DNA from: an uncultured Oscillospiraceae bacterium
Lineage (GTDB): Bacteria > Bacillota > Clostridia > Oscillospirales > Oscillospiraceae
NCBI GenBank assembly: GCA_947588955.1
Contig: CANPYX010000003.1
Location: 62,001-126,000, forward strand
DNA length: 64,000 bases
Reading direction: 5' to 3'
Part shown: in pieces, positions 32,616 to 40,904 of the stretch
Layout: each line of letters begins with the position of its first letter
Position numbering within the stretch: position 1 is the stretch's first letter
Made by a program: the position numbers and the translations under genes
Notes under the pieces: generated by a model
The model's database searches: none
What the model was told of the DNA's origin: nothing
Seen by the model: only the letters and a program-made list of their open reading frames with translations

Positions 32616-33818
32616 ATGTTAGATATGACATACGAGCAGATGTGCGATTTCGAGGTGCTTTACAGAGCATACTTGACCGCACGGAAGCGAAAGCGGAAGA
32701 AAGCGGGAACGGCCGAATATGAGGCAAACGCTCTGGCCTGTACCGATAAATTGTCACGCATCTTATCGAACAAGACGTATAAGCCCAGCAAGTTTGAGGT
32801 CTTCTACGTCTATGAGCCGAAGCAGAGATTAGTTCAGGCTCCGGCCTTTGTCGATAAGGTCGTACTCCACGCCTTGACCGACAACGTCCTGTATGAGGCA
32901 ATCACGAAGAGCTTCATTAGGGACAATTACGCAAGTCAGATAGACAAAGGGACGCATGATGCTCTCATGCGTCTCAAAATGTTTATGGTCGAATATTACC
33001 GACAGTACCACACCACGGAAGGATGGGTACTGAAGTGTGATGTTCACCATTTCTTTGCCAGCATAGACCACGAAATGCTCAAAGCAAAGCTGAAAACTGT
33101 ACTCGATAAACGAGGAGTGGACCCGGACTTCTTTGAACTCTTGTGCGTCTACATCGACACAACGGAGGGGCTACCGCTTGGCTATCAGACAAGTCAGCTC
33201 CTCGCTCTCATGTATCTCGACGACTTTGACCACGCCGTTAAAGAAAAATTCAGGATAAGGGCCTTTGGCCGTTTCATGGACGACTTTATGCTCATTCACC
33301 CAGATAAGGGCGTGGTGCAGGAAATCCTCGACAAGGTGAAAGATATGATGAGCGACAAGTTACTTGAACTTAACCAAAAGACCGGCATATTCCCGCTTAG
33401 AAACGGCATCGACTTTCTCGGATTTCACACCTACATGACAGAAACGGGCGGAGTGGTCCAGAAGCTCAGACGCGAGAACGTCAACAGGATCCGGGGAAAA
33501 GTCAAGAAGTGGAGGACTGAATACGCCGAGGGAAAAATCACGAAGGAGAAAATCAAGGAGAGCTTTACGGCTTGGGACGCCTTCGCCGCTTTCGGAGACA
33601 CTTACTCCATCAGGAGGAAGTACGCCGACCAAGTTGAAGACATAATAGGCGAAAAAATCGAGATACAGCGCAAAATCAACTCCACCAAAAAGGCGAGAGC
33701 TATGAGAAAGCTCAAACAGGAGAAAGCGATTTACAAGAAGACCCACCCTGAGCAGCACGTCCTGATGCTGCCTGAACACGCAGCTCCCGGAGACGGTGAC
33801 GATCCGCCCTGGGAGTAA
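32616..33818 (+). CDS. Retroelement reverse transcriptase (DGR type)
   Basis: A 400-residue group-II-like RT; ATG 32616 with GGAGG 11 nt upstream (a longer frame exists but lacks an SD). D142 in VLKCDVHHFFASID is the first catalytic Asp; F220-M-D222-D223 carries the other two (usually YxDD). Motif 4 is GYQTSQ (189-194), the G-x3-SQ form specific to DGR RTs rather than QGxxxSP of retrons and group II introns. It copies the template RNA with errors at adenines. No maturase or endonuclease domain is present. Confidence 0.95.
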   Translation: MLDMTYEQMCDFEVLYRAYLTARKRKRKKAGTAEYEANALACTDKLSRILSNKTYKPSKFEVFYVYEPKQRLVQAPAFVDKVVLHALTDNVLYEAITKSFIRDNYASQIDKGTHDALMRLKMFMVEYYRQYHTTEGWVLKCDVHHFFASIDHEMLKAKLKTVLDKRGVDPDFFELLCVYIDTTEGLPLGYQTSQLLALMYLDDFDHAVKEKFRIRAFGRFMDDFMLIHPDKGVVQEILDKVKDMMSDKLLELNQKTGIFPLRNGIDFLGFHTYMTETGGVVQKLRRENVNRIRGKVKKWRTEYAEGKITKEKIKESFTAWDAFAAFGDTYSIRRKYADQVEDIIGEKIEIQRKINSTKKARAMRKLKQEKAIYKKTHPEQHVLMLPEHAAPGDGDDPPWE

Positions 33819-33870
33819 TTTTGTGCCCTTACGCCTCCCCCATGGCGGCGAAAATTTATAACTAAATTTT

Positions 33871-33896
33871 GGCCGGCTAAGGGGGCAAAGCCGGCC
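33871..33896 (+). other. Hairpin in the leader of the target gene
   Basis: GGCCGGC/GCCGGCC with a 12-nt loop lies between RT and target genes, 8 nt before the target's AAAAAGGAGG. It lacks a U-run; it may shape processing or translation of the target mRNA. Confidence 0.5.
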
Positions 33897-33917
33897 TCTA
33901 AAAAGGAGGAAAAAATT

Positions 33918-35771
33918 TTGGCAACGTCTCTTGGCTCAAAGACCGTAGGCAGTATTGTCAAGCTGAAAGAGAACGGGACCCTTGTTGACTTCTTGGTGGT
34001 TCACCAGGGCAAACCGTCCTCCCTCTACGACAGTTCGTGCGACGGCACATGGCTGCTCCGCAAAGACCTCCATTCGAGCAGAGTTTGGGAGGCAGACAAC
34101 GTCAACAAGTACGAGAGCAGCGACATCGACACTTGGCTTAACGGCGACTATCTGAAGATGTTCGACTCGAACATCCAGAACGCCATCAAACAGGTGAAGA
34201 TCCCGTACCGCAGCGGAGGCGGCTCCGGCGGCACAGACAGGTCCGGCTCCAGCGGATTGTCCCGCAAGATTTTCTTGCTCTCCGGCTATGAGGTTGGATG
34301 GACAACCTCCACGAGTTCTGCGTTTCCCCATGATGGCGATGTCCTTGATTACTTCAAAGGGCTGTCCTCCGTTGACTCAAAGCGCATAGCTTACCTCAAC
34401 GGATCGGCCACCGGCTGGTGGCTCCGCTCCCCGGACACCGGCAGCACCGACCTCGTCTTGGTCGTCAACTCCGGTGGCGTCTGGAGCGACGGCTACGCCC
34501 GCAACTCCGGCGGCATCCGCCCCGCTTTGATACTCCCCTCTACACTCTTGGTCTCTGACGATGGCACCGTTTCAACGAACACGGCCCCGACAATGCCCTC
34601 CAGCATCAACGTGCCGAGTTCCATCCAGGGCGGTACAACGATCACGGTGTCCTGGGGCGCGTCCTCCGACGCCGAAAGCAATCTGGCGGGGTACAAGGTC
34701 GAGCGGAGCACCAACGGCGGTTCTCAGTGGACCCAAATCTACCAGGGCACGGCGCTGTCCACGACAAACGCCGTGGAATTTGGTACGGCATCGGTCATGT
34801 ACCGTGTCAAGGCATACGACACCCAGGGCCTCGAATCCGGGTACAGGACCAGTGCACAGGTTACGGTCGTAAATAACGTGGCCCCCGGAAATCCGGCGAG
34901 CATCACAGTCCCGGCTGCCGTAAAAGGCGGCGCAGGACTTGTCATTACCTGGGGAGCCGCCACGGACAGCGACAACAACCTGAGCGGGTATGAACTGGAG
35001 CGCAAGTACAACGGCGGCTCGTATGCCCAGATTTACAAGGGCCCAAATCTGACGTTCACCGACACCATCACCAAGGGGTGGACGAGCGTACAGTACCGGG
35101 TCCGGGCCTACGATAAGCTGAACGCTTACAGCGGCTACGTCGAGTCTCCGTCCAGGACCGTAGATAACAATACGGCCCCTACCATCACCTGCGCCAGCCC
35201 CAGCGGTTCGGACCTCGGCACCAAGACCGCTGGCTTCGCCGTCACATACTCCGTGGACGATGTGGACACCGCCGACGCCCTCACCGTGACAGAAACGCTT
35301 GACACCGTCCAGAAGCGGCAGTACACGCCGACCAGGAAGCAGAACACCACGTTTGACCTCACCGGCGAGTATTTCCAGAAGATACTGAACGGGAAGCACA
35401 CGCTCACCATTACGGTGTCAGACGGCAAGGCCAGCGCCACGCACACCCTGGCCTTCACGAAGAAGGTCAACAACGCCAGTATCACGCTGAAAGAGCCCCT
35501 TGACGCGGACGCCGAGATTACCCTCGCCGTTCTCTCCGTAATCGGGAGCATCCCGACCGACGCTGAGTACAAGGTCGAGGTGACGAACAACGCCAAGGAC
35601 GACAGCCCGGTTTGGCAGGACGTGACCACATCCGTCAAATCCGGCGCGAACATCGTGTTTACGAACAGGTCGCAGACAAATGGCTGGGCCTTCAACTTCC
35701 GCATCACCGTGAAGGAAGGGCCCAGCGGCGTAGGCGGCTATATCAGCTCAGTACAGGGAGGGTTCCAATAA
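33918..35771 (+). CDS. DGR target: variable receptor-binding protein with Fn3 domains
   Basis: A 617-residue protein; TTG start after AAAAAGGAGGAAAAAATT. Residues 1-215 form a DUF6273/C-type-lectin-like domain whose last part (163-205, GWWLRSPDTGS through GGIRPALI) is encoded by the variable repeat. Two fibronectin type III domains follow (about 222-318 and 320-415: VSWGASSDAESNLAGYKVER, VITWGAATDSDNNLSGYELE), then two further beta domains. The variable region is therefore in the N-terminal third, not at the C terminus as in Mtd. It should sit at the fibre tip and contact the host surface. Confidence 0.9.
   Translation: MATSLGSKTVGSIVKLKENGTLVDFLVVHQGKPSSLYDSSCDGTWLLRKDLHSSRVWEADNVNKYESSDIDTWLNGDYLKMFDSNIQNAIKQVKIPYRSGGGSGGTDRSGSSGLSRKIFLLSGYEVGWTTSTSSAFPHDGDVLDYFKGLSSVDSKRIAYLNGSATGWWLRSPDTGSTDLVLVVNSGGVWSDGYARNSGGIRPALILPSTLLVSDDGTVSTNTAPTMPSSINVPSSIQGGTTITVSWGASSDAESNLAGYKVERSTNGGSQWTQIYQGTALSTTNAVEFGTASVMYRVKAYDTQGLESGYRTSAQVTVVNNVAPGNPASITVPAAVKGGAGLVITWGAATDSDNNLSGYELERKYNGGSYAQIYKGPNLTFTDTITKGWTSVQYRVRAYDKLNAYSGYVESPSRTVDNNTAPTITCASPSGSDLGTKTAGFAVTYSVDDVDTADALTVTETLDTVQKRQYTPTRKQNTTFDLTGEYFQKILNGKHTLTITVSDGKASATHTLAFTKKVNNASITLKEPLDADAEITLAVLSVIGSIPTDAEYKVEVTNNAKDDSPVWQDVTTSVKSGANIVFTNRSQTNGWAFNFRITVKEGPSGVGGYISSVQGGFQ
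34404..34531 (+). repeat. Variable repeat (VR) of diversity-generating retroelement
   Basis: Pairs base for base with the TR 2,140 nt upstream. The 23 substitutions change 15 codons (14 Asn and one Asp in the template become Gly, Asp, Ser, Leu, Val, Tyr or Arg), while the flanks and the 3' invariant block are identical. Tryptophan and Arg-Ser-Pro framework codons lack adenine at key positions and are kept. Confidence 0.97.
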
Positions 35772-35947
35772 TGCTTAGATGGAGAAAAGACTCCGTTGCG
35801 GAGCTCAAAAAGCGCAAGACCAACGATGAACTCCAGGCGGAGAACGAGGAACTGAAGAAGCAATTGGAGGCGCAGAGCCAGCAACTCGATGATACCATGC
35901 TGGCCCTGTGCGACGTGTATGAACTGTTGGTCGGTGATACCGAATGA
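35771..35947 (+). CDS. Small coiled-coil protein
   Basis: A 58-residue protein, mostly one heptad-patterned helix (ELQAENEELKKQLEAQSQQL). ATG overlaps the target-gene stop (TAATG), so the two are translationally coupled. It may chaperone or trimerise the diversified fibre; no family is recognised. Confidence 0.65.
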   Translation: MLRWRKDSVAELKKRKTNDELQAENEELKKQLEAQSQQLDDTMLALCDVYELLVGDTE

Positions 35948-36039
35948 CAGCAGAAACTCGCGAGGCGAAGGCCTTTGACATCGGTTGACAAGTCGATGCA
36001 ATGGCACTCGTAAACCGAGGTAGGCAAAAGCAAGGCAAA

Positions 36040-36064
36040 GCCCCGACGCATTAAGCGCCGGGGC
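36040..36064 (+). terminator. GC-rich hairpin after the fibre module
   Basis: GCCCCGACGC and GCGCCGGGGC pair with one mismatch around ATTAA, followed by CGCTTTG. Likely a weak terminator or mRNA end. Confidence 0.55.
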
Positions 36065-36107
36065 CGCTTTGACCACGCTCGTTCGGAAAATTTGAGGAGG
36101 TTACAAA

Positions 36108-36344
36108 ATGTTTGACGAAAAGGAACAAGCTGAAAAGGCTGCTGTGATACTCGCGCAGTTGAAGGGTATGACGATAGCTGATGCACAAGAGCTGTTGGAC
36201 GAGTGCAAAATGATCCTGCTTGCCCAGCCTGTCGGGGAGTTTTCTCTAAATGCCAATGGGAAATCCATCAAGCGGGCGAAGTTTGTGTCGTGCGATGCTG
36301 ACTCTGAAGCAGAGGACATCAATGGAACAAGAGATGAGTGTTGA
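36108..36344 (+). CDS. Small hypothetical acidic protein
   Basis: A 78-residue protein (KEQAEKAAVILAQLKGMTIA, then LLDECKMILLAQ), helical at the N terminus. GAGGAGGTTACAAA precedes ATG. Its 3' end overlaps the convergent minus-strand gene by 26 nt. Function unknown. Confidence 0.62.
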   Translation: MFDEKEQAEKAAVILAQLKGMTIADAQELLDECKMILLAQPVGEFSLNANGKSIKRAKFVSCDADSEAEDINGTRDEC

Positions 36345-36600
36345 TATAGTCCCAACGCTTAGCGTTTAACCTGCCGGCGGGCTTTTCCACCACCTTAACA
36401 ACGAGGCAATGGTCATCGCTGTCCAGGCTGGGCTTTAGGACGCGGAAAACCTCCGATTCTGACCCGAAATTCGATTCTATTAGCCATACGGAATCCATGC
36501 AGTGCGTCCAAGCCCCTGAGGATGCGCTTTTGATCGCCTCCTCCAAACCTTTGTAGTTTTTGCCGCTGTTGTTAAGGTCGTAAGTGATGAGATACACCAT
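36319..36600 (-). CDS. SinR/Cas2-like small protein
   Basis: A 93-residue protein, AAGGGGGTGAATGAA before ATG. VYLITYDLNNSGKNYKGLEE and TWTH-like WTHCMDSVWLIESN followed by LVVKV resemble the Cas2-like ferredoxin-fold SinR family, stand-alone relatives of Cas2 and VapD. No Cas gene or CRISPR array is nearby, so a CRISPR role is unlikely. It is read against the late genes from its own promoter. Family level is good; a nuclease or regulatory activity is not shown. Confidence 0.65.
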   Translation of the reverse strand: MVYLITYDLNNSGKNYKGLEEAIKSASSGAWTHCMDSVWLIESNFGSESEVFRVLKPSLDSDDHCLVVKVVEKPAGRLNAKRWDYINTHLLFH

Positions 36601-36630
36601 TTCATTCACCCCCTTTCTCCGACATGATTC

Positions 36631-36659
36631 TATCACGGGAACCGGCAATGTTAAGTCAA
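36631..36659 (-). promoter_or_regulatory. Possible promoter for the SinR-like gene
   Basis: On the minus strand: TTGACT, 17 nt, GTGATA (or TGATAG at 18 nt), about 30 nt before the start codon. The -35 is good, the -10 only fair. Confidence 0.45.
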
Positions 36660-36701
36660 AACCATCAGTTTTTGCAAATTTTTTTCGAGGAGTGATGAAA
36701 G

Positions 36702-36824
36702 ATGGCGAAAGTCTACGCGGACCTCATCCGTAGGGGTCTGAAAACTATTGACGACGTTCCGGCCCGCATCCGGGCCGAGGTCGAGGCGCTGCTGAAGGAG
36801 GCCGGCCATGAGCTGGCTTCGTGA
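36702..36824 (+). CDS. CD1375-family small protein, copy 1
   Basis: A 40-residue protein (MAKVYADLIRRGLKTIDDVP, then REEV-like helix ARIRAEVEALLKE) matching the CD1375 family of tiny clostridial phage proteins that precede lysis genes. CGAGGAGTGATGAAAG lies upstream. Role unknown. Confidence 0.72.
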   Translation: MAKVYADLIRRGLKTIDDVPARIRAEVEALLKEAGHELAS

Positions 36825-36864
36825 GTGGCTGTTGAAAATCTTGCTGAGAAGGGAGGTGAACGAA

Positions 36865-36987
36865 ATGGCAGTTGTGTACGCTACCCTTATCATCAAGGGA
36901 AAGAAGACCCTGGCTCAGGTCCCCGCGCTCATTCGTGAGCAGGTCAAAGAGATCCTGACTGACCTTGAGGTCGAAGTCGAGGAGTGA
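36865..36987 (+). CDS. CD1375-family small protein, copy 2
   Basis: A 40-residue paralogue (MAVVYATLIIKGKKTLAQVP) of the preceding gene, with GGGAGGTGAACGAA before ATG. An in-frame ATG at 36808 could add 19 residues (MSWLREWLLKILLRR), a short membrane-like helix. Tandem copies of this family are common beside XkdX-like genes. Confidence 0.7.
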   Translation: MAVVYATLIIKGKKTLAQVPALIREQVKEILTDLEVEVEE

Positions 36988-37001
36988 TCCCGGCAAAGCA
37001 G

Positions 37002-37031
37002 GAGAGGGAGCGGCGCGAGCTGTTCCCTCTC
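37002..37031 (+). terminator. Hairpin before the lysis genes
   Basis: GAGAGGGAGC and GTTCCCTCTC pair (one G-U) around GGCGCGAGCT, followed by ACTCTTTC. Weak terminator or processing site. Confidence 0.5.
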
Positions 37032-37054
37032 ACTCTTTCAACATGGAGGAAGGT

Positions 37055-37540
37055 ATGAGCGTCAAAGAGTTAATTACAGGCGGGGGGATTGCGCTTCTGG
37101 CCTTGATGTCACTTATCCAGATAGCCCCGATAAAGCTGAACCCGTGGACATGGGTGGGCAAGGTCATTAAGTATGGCCTGAAGCTCCTGGGAAGAGCGAT
37201 AAACAGCGAGCTTATGGACGAAGTGGCCGAAGTCAAGAAAGATGTGGCCGGCCTGAAAAGCGACGTTTCCGATGTTCAGGACAAGATGCAGGAATTGTCG
37301 TCTTCGACAGGAGAGGAGGCCGCTATCAGCGCCAGAGCCCGTATATTGCGATTTGGCGACGAAGTGCTCCACGGGCAGAAACACTCCAAAGACCACTTCG
37401 ACAGCGTCCTTAAGGACGCGAAAAAGTATAGCCGATACTGCTCCACCCACCCCGATTTTGAAAACGGCGTGACGGAGCCAACGATAGAGCGCATCAAGGA
37501 AGTGTACCAAGAGCGCTTGGAAAAGAACGATTTTCTGTAA
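37055..37540 (+). CDS. Membrane-anchored coiled-coil protein (lysis module)
   Basis: A 161-residue protein; ATG after GGAGGAAGGT. Residues 6-28 are hydrophobic (GGGIALLALMSLIQIAPI), then a coiled coil (VAEVKKDVAGLKSDVSDVQD) and a soluble C-terminal helix bundle with several His and Lys. Next to the holin genes; could be a spanin-like or holin-regulating protein. No family assigned. Confidence 0.6.
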   Translation: MSVKELITGGGIALLALMSLIQIAPIKLNPWTWVGKVIKYGLKLLGRAINSELMDEVAEVKKDVAGLKSDVSDVQDKMQELSSSTGEEAAISARARILRFGDEVLHGQKHSKDHFDSVLKDAKKYSRYCSTHPDFENGVTEPTIERIKEVYQERLEKNDFL

Positions 37541-37561
37541 TTCAAAGAGGAGGAAACCAAA

Positions 37562-37933
37562 ATGTTTGATATTACCCCAATCATAGAGGCCGTGTTCGCC
37601 CTTATTGCGGTGGTTGTCTCGGCCATCATCATCCCGTACATCAAGAGCAAGACCGCCTCCCAGCAGCAGGAGGAACTGAACGCCTGGGTTAAGATCGCCG
37701 TCGCCGCTGCGGAGCAGATTTTCACCGGGTCCGGCAAGGGCGCTGAGAAAAAGCAGTATGTACTGGAGTGGCTGCACAACCACAACATCACGGTCGATGA
37801 GAGCAAGCTGGACGCCATGATTGAGAGCGCCGTCTATGCCCTTAAGACCGAGCCCTTCGTAATCAACAACTCCGTGTCCGTGCCCGGAGCCACCGGAACT
37901 GAGGAAGCCCAGACCGAGGCGACGGCCAAATGA
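37562..37933 (+). CDS. LLH-family holin
   Basis: A 123-residue protein with one N-terminal TM (residues 10-27, FALIAVVVSAIIIPYI), then KSKTASQQQEELNAWVKIAV and AEQIFTGSGKGAEKKQYVLE, the signature of the LLH holin family. AAAGAGGAGGAAACCAAA precedes ATG. It makes the membrane lesion that releases endolysin. It overlaps the next membrane gene by 4 nt. Confidence 0.85.
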   Translation: MFDITPIIEAVFALIAVVVSAIIIPYIKSKTASQQQEELNAWVKIAVAAAEQIFTGSGKGAEKKQYVLEWLHNHNITVDESKLDAMIESAVYALKTEPFVINNSVSVPGATGTEEAQTEATAK

Positions 37934-38394
37934 AACCAGCCGTATTTTTTGCCGCTTGCATAAGCAGCTTCATCCTTGGTTTTTTTGCGTTGTACCTTGT
38001 GGCCTCCATCTTTTCGAGACGGAGAGCGGGGCAACACGCAAAAGGCACGGTCACGGTGTCAGGCACGTCTGTAAAAAAGACAAGCCTGTTTTCGAGAGTG
38101 AGGGCTGCGATAAGCGGTTTTTTCAGCCGCCTCGGAGTAATGAACCTGATTTTGGCGGTGGTTGGCGTATCTGTCGTGCTGTTTACCCGTGAGATGATCG
38201 GTCTGTTCAGAGAGTACGGAGCTATCCCGGACAACCTGTGCATCTGCTTTTTCTCGTTTGTAGGCGGAGAGTGCGGCGTGATGGGCTGGATTAAGACCAC
38301 TAAAGAGCGGAAACAGGAGCGCAAATGGCAGGAGGAAGACCGGATGGGGGTCAATGCGACGCCCTATGACGATAACGACCTGCCGAAAGGATAA
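37930..38394 (+). CDS. Multi-TM membrane protein (possible second holin)
   Basis: A 154-residue protein with hydrophobic stretches at 5-27, about 72-88 and 103-120, basic loops and a charged C terminus. ATG overlaps the LLH holin stop. Holin pairs of this kind are common, one acting as antiholin, but the sequence does not settle which. Confidence 0.6.
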   Translation: MKPAVFFAACISSFILGFFALYLVASIFSRRRAGQHAKGTVTVSGTSVKKTSLFSRVRAAISGFFSRLGVMNLILAVVGVSVVLFTREMIGLFREYGAIPDNLCICFFSFVGGECGVMGWIKTTKERKQERKWQEEDRMGVNATPYDDNDLPKG

Positions 38395-38416
38395 CACGGA
38401 AGAAGGAGGGATTGAG

Positions 38417-39988
38417 GTGTCACTCACCGGCAAGTCCAATGAGCAGAAGATTTGGAACTACCTGATTGCTAAGGGCCTTTCGCCCTATGGGGCGGCTGGG
38501 CTCATGGGCAACATTCAGGCCGAGAGCGGGTTTTCGCCCAAGAACCTGCAAAACAGCTACGAGAAGAAGCTCGGCTATACCGACACCACCTATACGGCGG
38601 CGGTAGACGACGGCTCCTACACGAATTTCGCACACGACAGCGCCGGCTACGGCCTGTGCCAGTGGACCTATTGGTCCAGAAAACAGGCACTTCTCGAAAA
38701 GGCCAAGAGCGTCAAGAAATCTGTTGGGGACATGGAGACTCAGCTTGACTTCATGATGAGCGAACTGGCCGGGTACAAGGGCATGATGGATATTCTGAAG
38801 AACGCCAGTACGATAAGGGAAGCTTCAGATTTCGTCCTCCTCAACTTTGAGCGCCCCGCCGACCAGAGCGAGAACGCCAAAATCAAGAGAGCCGGATTTG
38901 GTCAGTCCGTCTACGATAAGTACGCAAAGACAGCCACGGCTCCGCAGACGGGAGGGGCAACTACGATGACCGAACAACAGCTCAGACAAAACGTCGCCGA
39001 CATCATCAGCGGGTGGATAGGGTCAAAAAGGGGAGATGCCAAGCACCTGGAGATCCTGAACATCTACAACAACCATAAGCCGCTTGCCCGTGGCTATAAG
39101 GTCCAGGTGAATGACGCGCATTGCGCCACGACCACTTCTGCCGCCTACATCAAGGCTGGCATGGCAGATTTCACCGGCACGGAATGTGGAGTCGAAAAAT
39201 ATGTGGAGATCGCCATGAAAAAGGGAATTTGGGTGGAAGATGACGCCCACGTTCCCAAAATCGGTGAGGCCACAGTTTACGACTGGCAGGACAACGGCAA
39301 GGGCGACAACACTGGAAATGGCGACCACATCGGTATCGTCATCAAGAGCGCCAATGGCAAGTTTACGGTCGCCGAGGGCAATATGTCCGGCGGCAAGGTC
39401 GGAACGAGAGAGATGACGGTCAACGGGCGGTATATCCGTGGCTTCATCTGCCCTGACTTTGCGGCAGCGGCCAAGGCTCTCAGCGGTGTTGCCGTTCCCA
39501 CGACACCGACCACGCCCACCAGCCCCCAGCCTGAGACGAGCACCGGCTCCGAGGCCGTGTACGTCGTAAAGGCTGGAGACACCCTCTCTGGTATTGCCGC
39601 CAAGTACGGGACAACCTATCAGGCCCTCGCCTCGTACAACGGCATTGCAAATCCCAACATCATCAGAGTGGGCCAGAAGATCCGCATCCCCGGCAAGAGC
39701 ACGGCGACCACCACGCCCCAGACGGCGAAACCGAATACGCCGGCCACTGTCAAACCTGAGGCGGCCATGTATTTCGACAAGGCCCAGGCGCGGACGTACA
39801 CCGTAGCTTCGAGTTCCGGCCTTAACATGAGGTCTGGAGCCGGGACCGGGAAGACGCTCCTGACCACGCTTGCATACGGCACAAAGGTCACTTGCTACGG
39901 CTACTACAACAAGGTCGGCTCCACGATTTGGCTGTACGTCGCCGTAAACGGTATGACCGGCTACGTCTGCAAGAACTACTTGAAGTAA
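38417..39988 (+). CDS. Endolysin: lysozyme-like, CHAP-like, LysM and SH3 domains
   Basis: A 523-residue protein; GTG start with GAAGGAGGG 7 nt upstream. Residues 8-165 resemble the tail-lysozyme fold ([26 protein letters not shown]). Residues 200-350 look like a CHAP/NlpC-type amidase with Cys in [12 protein letters not shown] and His in GDHIGIVI. A LysM repeat (about 375-420, [20 protein letters not shown]) and a C-terminal SH3 domain ([15 protein letters not shown]) bind the wall. It carries two catalytic domains and no signal peptide, so it depends on the holin. Terminal position in the lysis module fits. Confidence 0.85.
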   Translation: MSLTGKSNEQKIWNYLIAKGLSPYGAAGLMGNIQAESGFSPKNLQNSYEKKLGYTDTTYTAAVDDGSYTNFAHDSAGYGLCQWTYWSRKQALLEKAKSVKKSVGDMETQLDFMMSELAGYKGMMDILKNASTIREASDFVLLNFERPADQSENAKIKRAGFGQSVYDKYAKTATAPQTGGATTMTEQQLRQNVADIISGWIGSKRGDAKHLEILNIYNNHKPLARGYKVQVNDAHCATTTSAAYIKAGMADFTGTECGVEKYVEIAMKKGIWVEDDAHVPKIGEATVYDWQDNGKGDNTGNGDHIGIVIKSANGKFTVAEGNMSGGKVGTREMTVNGRYIRGFICPDFAAAAKALSGVAVPTTPTTPTSPQPETSTGSEAVYVVKAGDTLSGIAAKYGTTYQALASYNGIANPNIIRVGQKIRIPGKSTATTTPQTAKPNTPATVKPEAAMYFDKAQARTYTVASSSGLNMRSGAGTGKTLLTTLAYGTKVTCYGYYNKVGSTIWLYVAVNGMTGYVCKNYLK

Positions 39989-40042
39989 CGCAAGTCATGC
40001 AAGCGTGCCCGAAAAAATTTTAACAGGACACGCTTGCACGTA

Positions 40043-40071
40043 TTGATTTTTCGCTTGGCGTGAAATATAAT
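40043..40071 (+). promoter_or_regulatory. Sigma-70 promoter before DUF5678/retropepsin pair
   Basis: TTGATT, 17-nt spacer, perfect TATAAT, about 30 nt before the first start codon. It makes the pair independent of the late operon. Confidence 0.75.
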
Positions 40072-40104
40072 ATAGAGACAACTATTGATGGGCGTGATTA
40101 CTCT

Positions 40105-40332
40105 ATGAGCGAAGACTTCAAATGGTTTGTAGAAAACTACGACAGCTTGTTTTCTGAATACGGTTACGCATTCCTTGCAATCAAAGATAAGAAAATTATT
40201 GGTGTGTACCCTACGTATGCTGACGGAGTACGTGGGGCTGCCAAAATATGCCCTGTTGGAACATTTATCGTACAAGAGTGCAACGGAAACCCGTCAGCGT
40301 ACACGTGCCATATAGCCTCCACATTTGCTTGA
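40105..40332 (+). CDS. DUF5678-family small protein
   Basis: A 75-residue protein (FKWFVENYDSLFSEYGYAFL, AIKDKKIIGVYPTYADG, VGTFIVQEC) matching the DUF5678 family. The upstream part of the frame lies inside the promoter, so ATG 40105 is taken as start, although its SD is weak. It is followed 26 nt later by an aspartyl-protease gene; this pairing recurs in bacteria. Base composition is more AT-rich than the neighbouring lysis genes, which suggests cargo. Confidence 0.72.
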   Translation: MSEDFKWFVENYDSLFSEYGYAFLAIKDKKIIGVYPTYADGVRGAAKICPVGTFIVQECNGNPSAYTCHIASTFA

Positions 40333-40358
40333 TAAAAAGAAGAACGAAAGAGAAAGAG

Positions 40359-40865
40359 ATGAACGAGCCTATGCCGGCACCCGCTTCAGAAGCGTTTACT
40401 GCATCCTATGACCATCCTCAAAACAAGTTAATTGTTGAAATAACAGTTGAAACAGAAGGCAAAAATACGAAAGGCGTCTCCCTTTGGGACACCGGAGCCA
40501 CAAATACTTGCATCTCCCCCAAAATGGTGAGAGAACTTGGCTTGATCGTTACCGGTAAGACGCTTATGTATGGCTCCACAAGCGCAAGGGAGACAAATAC
40601 ATATCTCGTAGACTTGTACCTTCCGAACCATGTTAGAGTAACGGATGTAAGGGTGCTTGAAGCTGACCTTGAAAGCCAAGGCATAGACGTTTTGGTAGGG
40701 ATGGATATTATAAACCTCGGAGATTTTGCTGTCAGTAACTATGGAGGCAAGACATCTTTCACATTTTGCATCCCGTCCAGAAAGACCATTGATTTTGTTA
40801 AGCAAATCGAAACGGAAAAACTTATAGGCCCAAAGCATGGGAAAGGAAGCAGAAGAAGAAAATAA
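40359..40865 (+). CDS. Retropepsin-like aspartyl protease
   Basis: A 168-residue protein; ATG after AAGAGAAAGAG. D44-T-G in SLWDTGATNTCIS is the retropepsin catalytic loop; LIVTGKTLMYGSTSARETNT follows as the flap region, and DVLVGMDIINLGDFAVSN is the conserved C-terminal strand-helix. Active enzymes are homodimers with one Asp each. With DUF5678 it forms a two-gene unit with promoter and terminator. Substrate unknown. Confidence 0.8.
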   Translation: MNEPMPAPASEAFTASYDHPQNKLIVEITVETEGKNTKGVSLWDTGATNTCISPKMVRELGLIVTGKTLMYGSTSARETNTYLVDLYLPNHVRVTDVRVLEADLESQGIDVLVGMDIINLGDFAVSNYGGKTSFTFCIPSRKTIDFVKQIETEKLIGPKHGKGSRRRK

Positions 40866-40870
40866 AGATT

Positions 40871-40904
40871 AACGGCTTTCGCCACACGGCGTTAGCCGTT
40901 TTTT
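40871..40904 (+). terminator. Intrinsic terminator ending the protease unit
   Basis: AACGGCTTTCGCC and GGCGTTAGCCGTT pair (two T-T mismatches) around ACAC, followed by six T. Strong. Confidence 0.88.

Noticed and set aside
32392..33818. Structured RNA plus RT as a retron
   Set aside because: The RT has the DGR motif GYQTSQ, and a TR/VR pair with adenine-specific differences is present.
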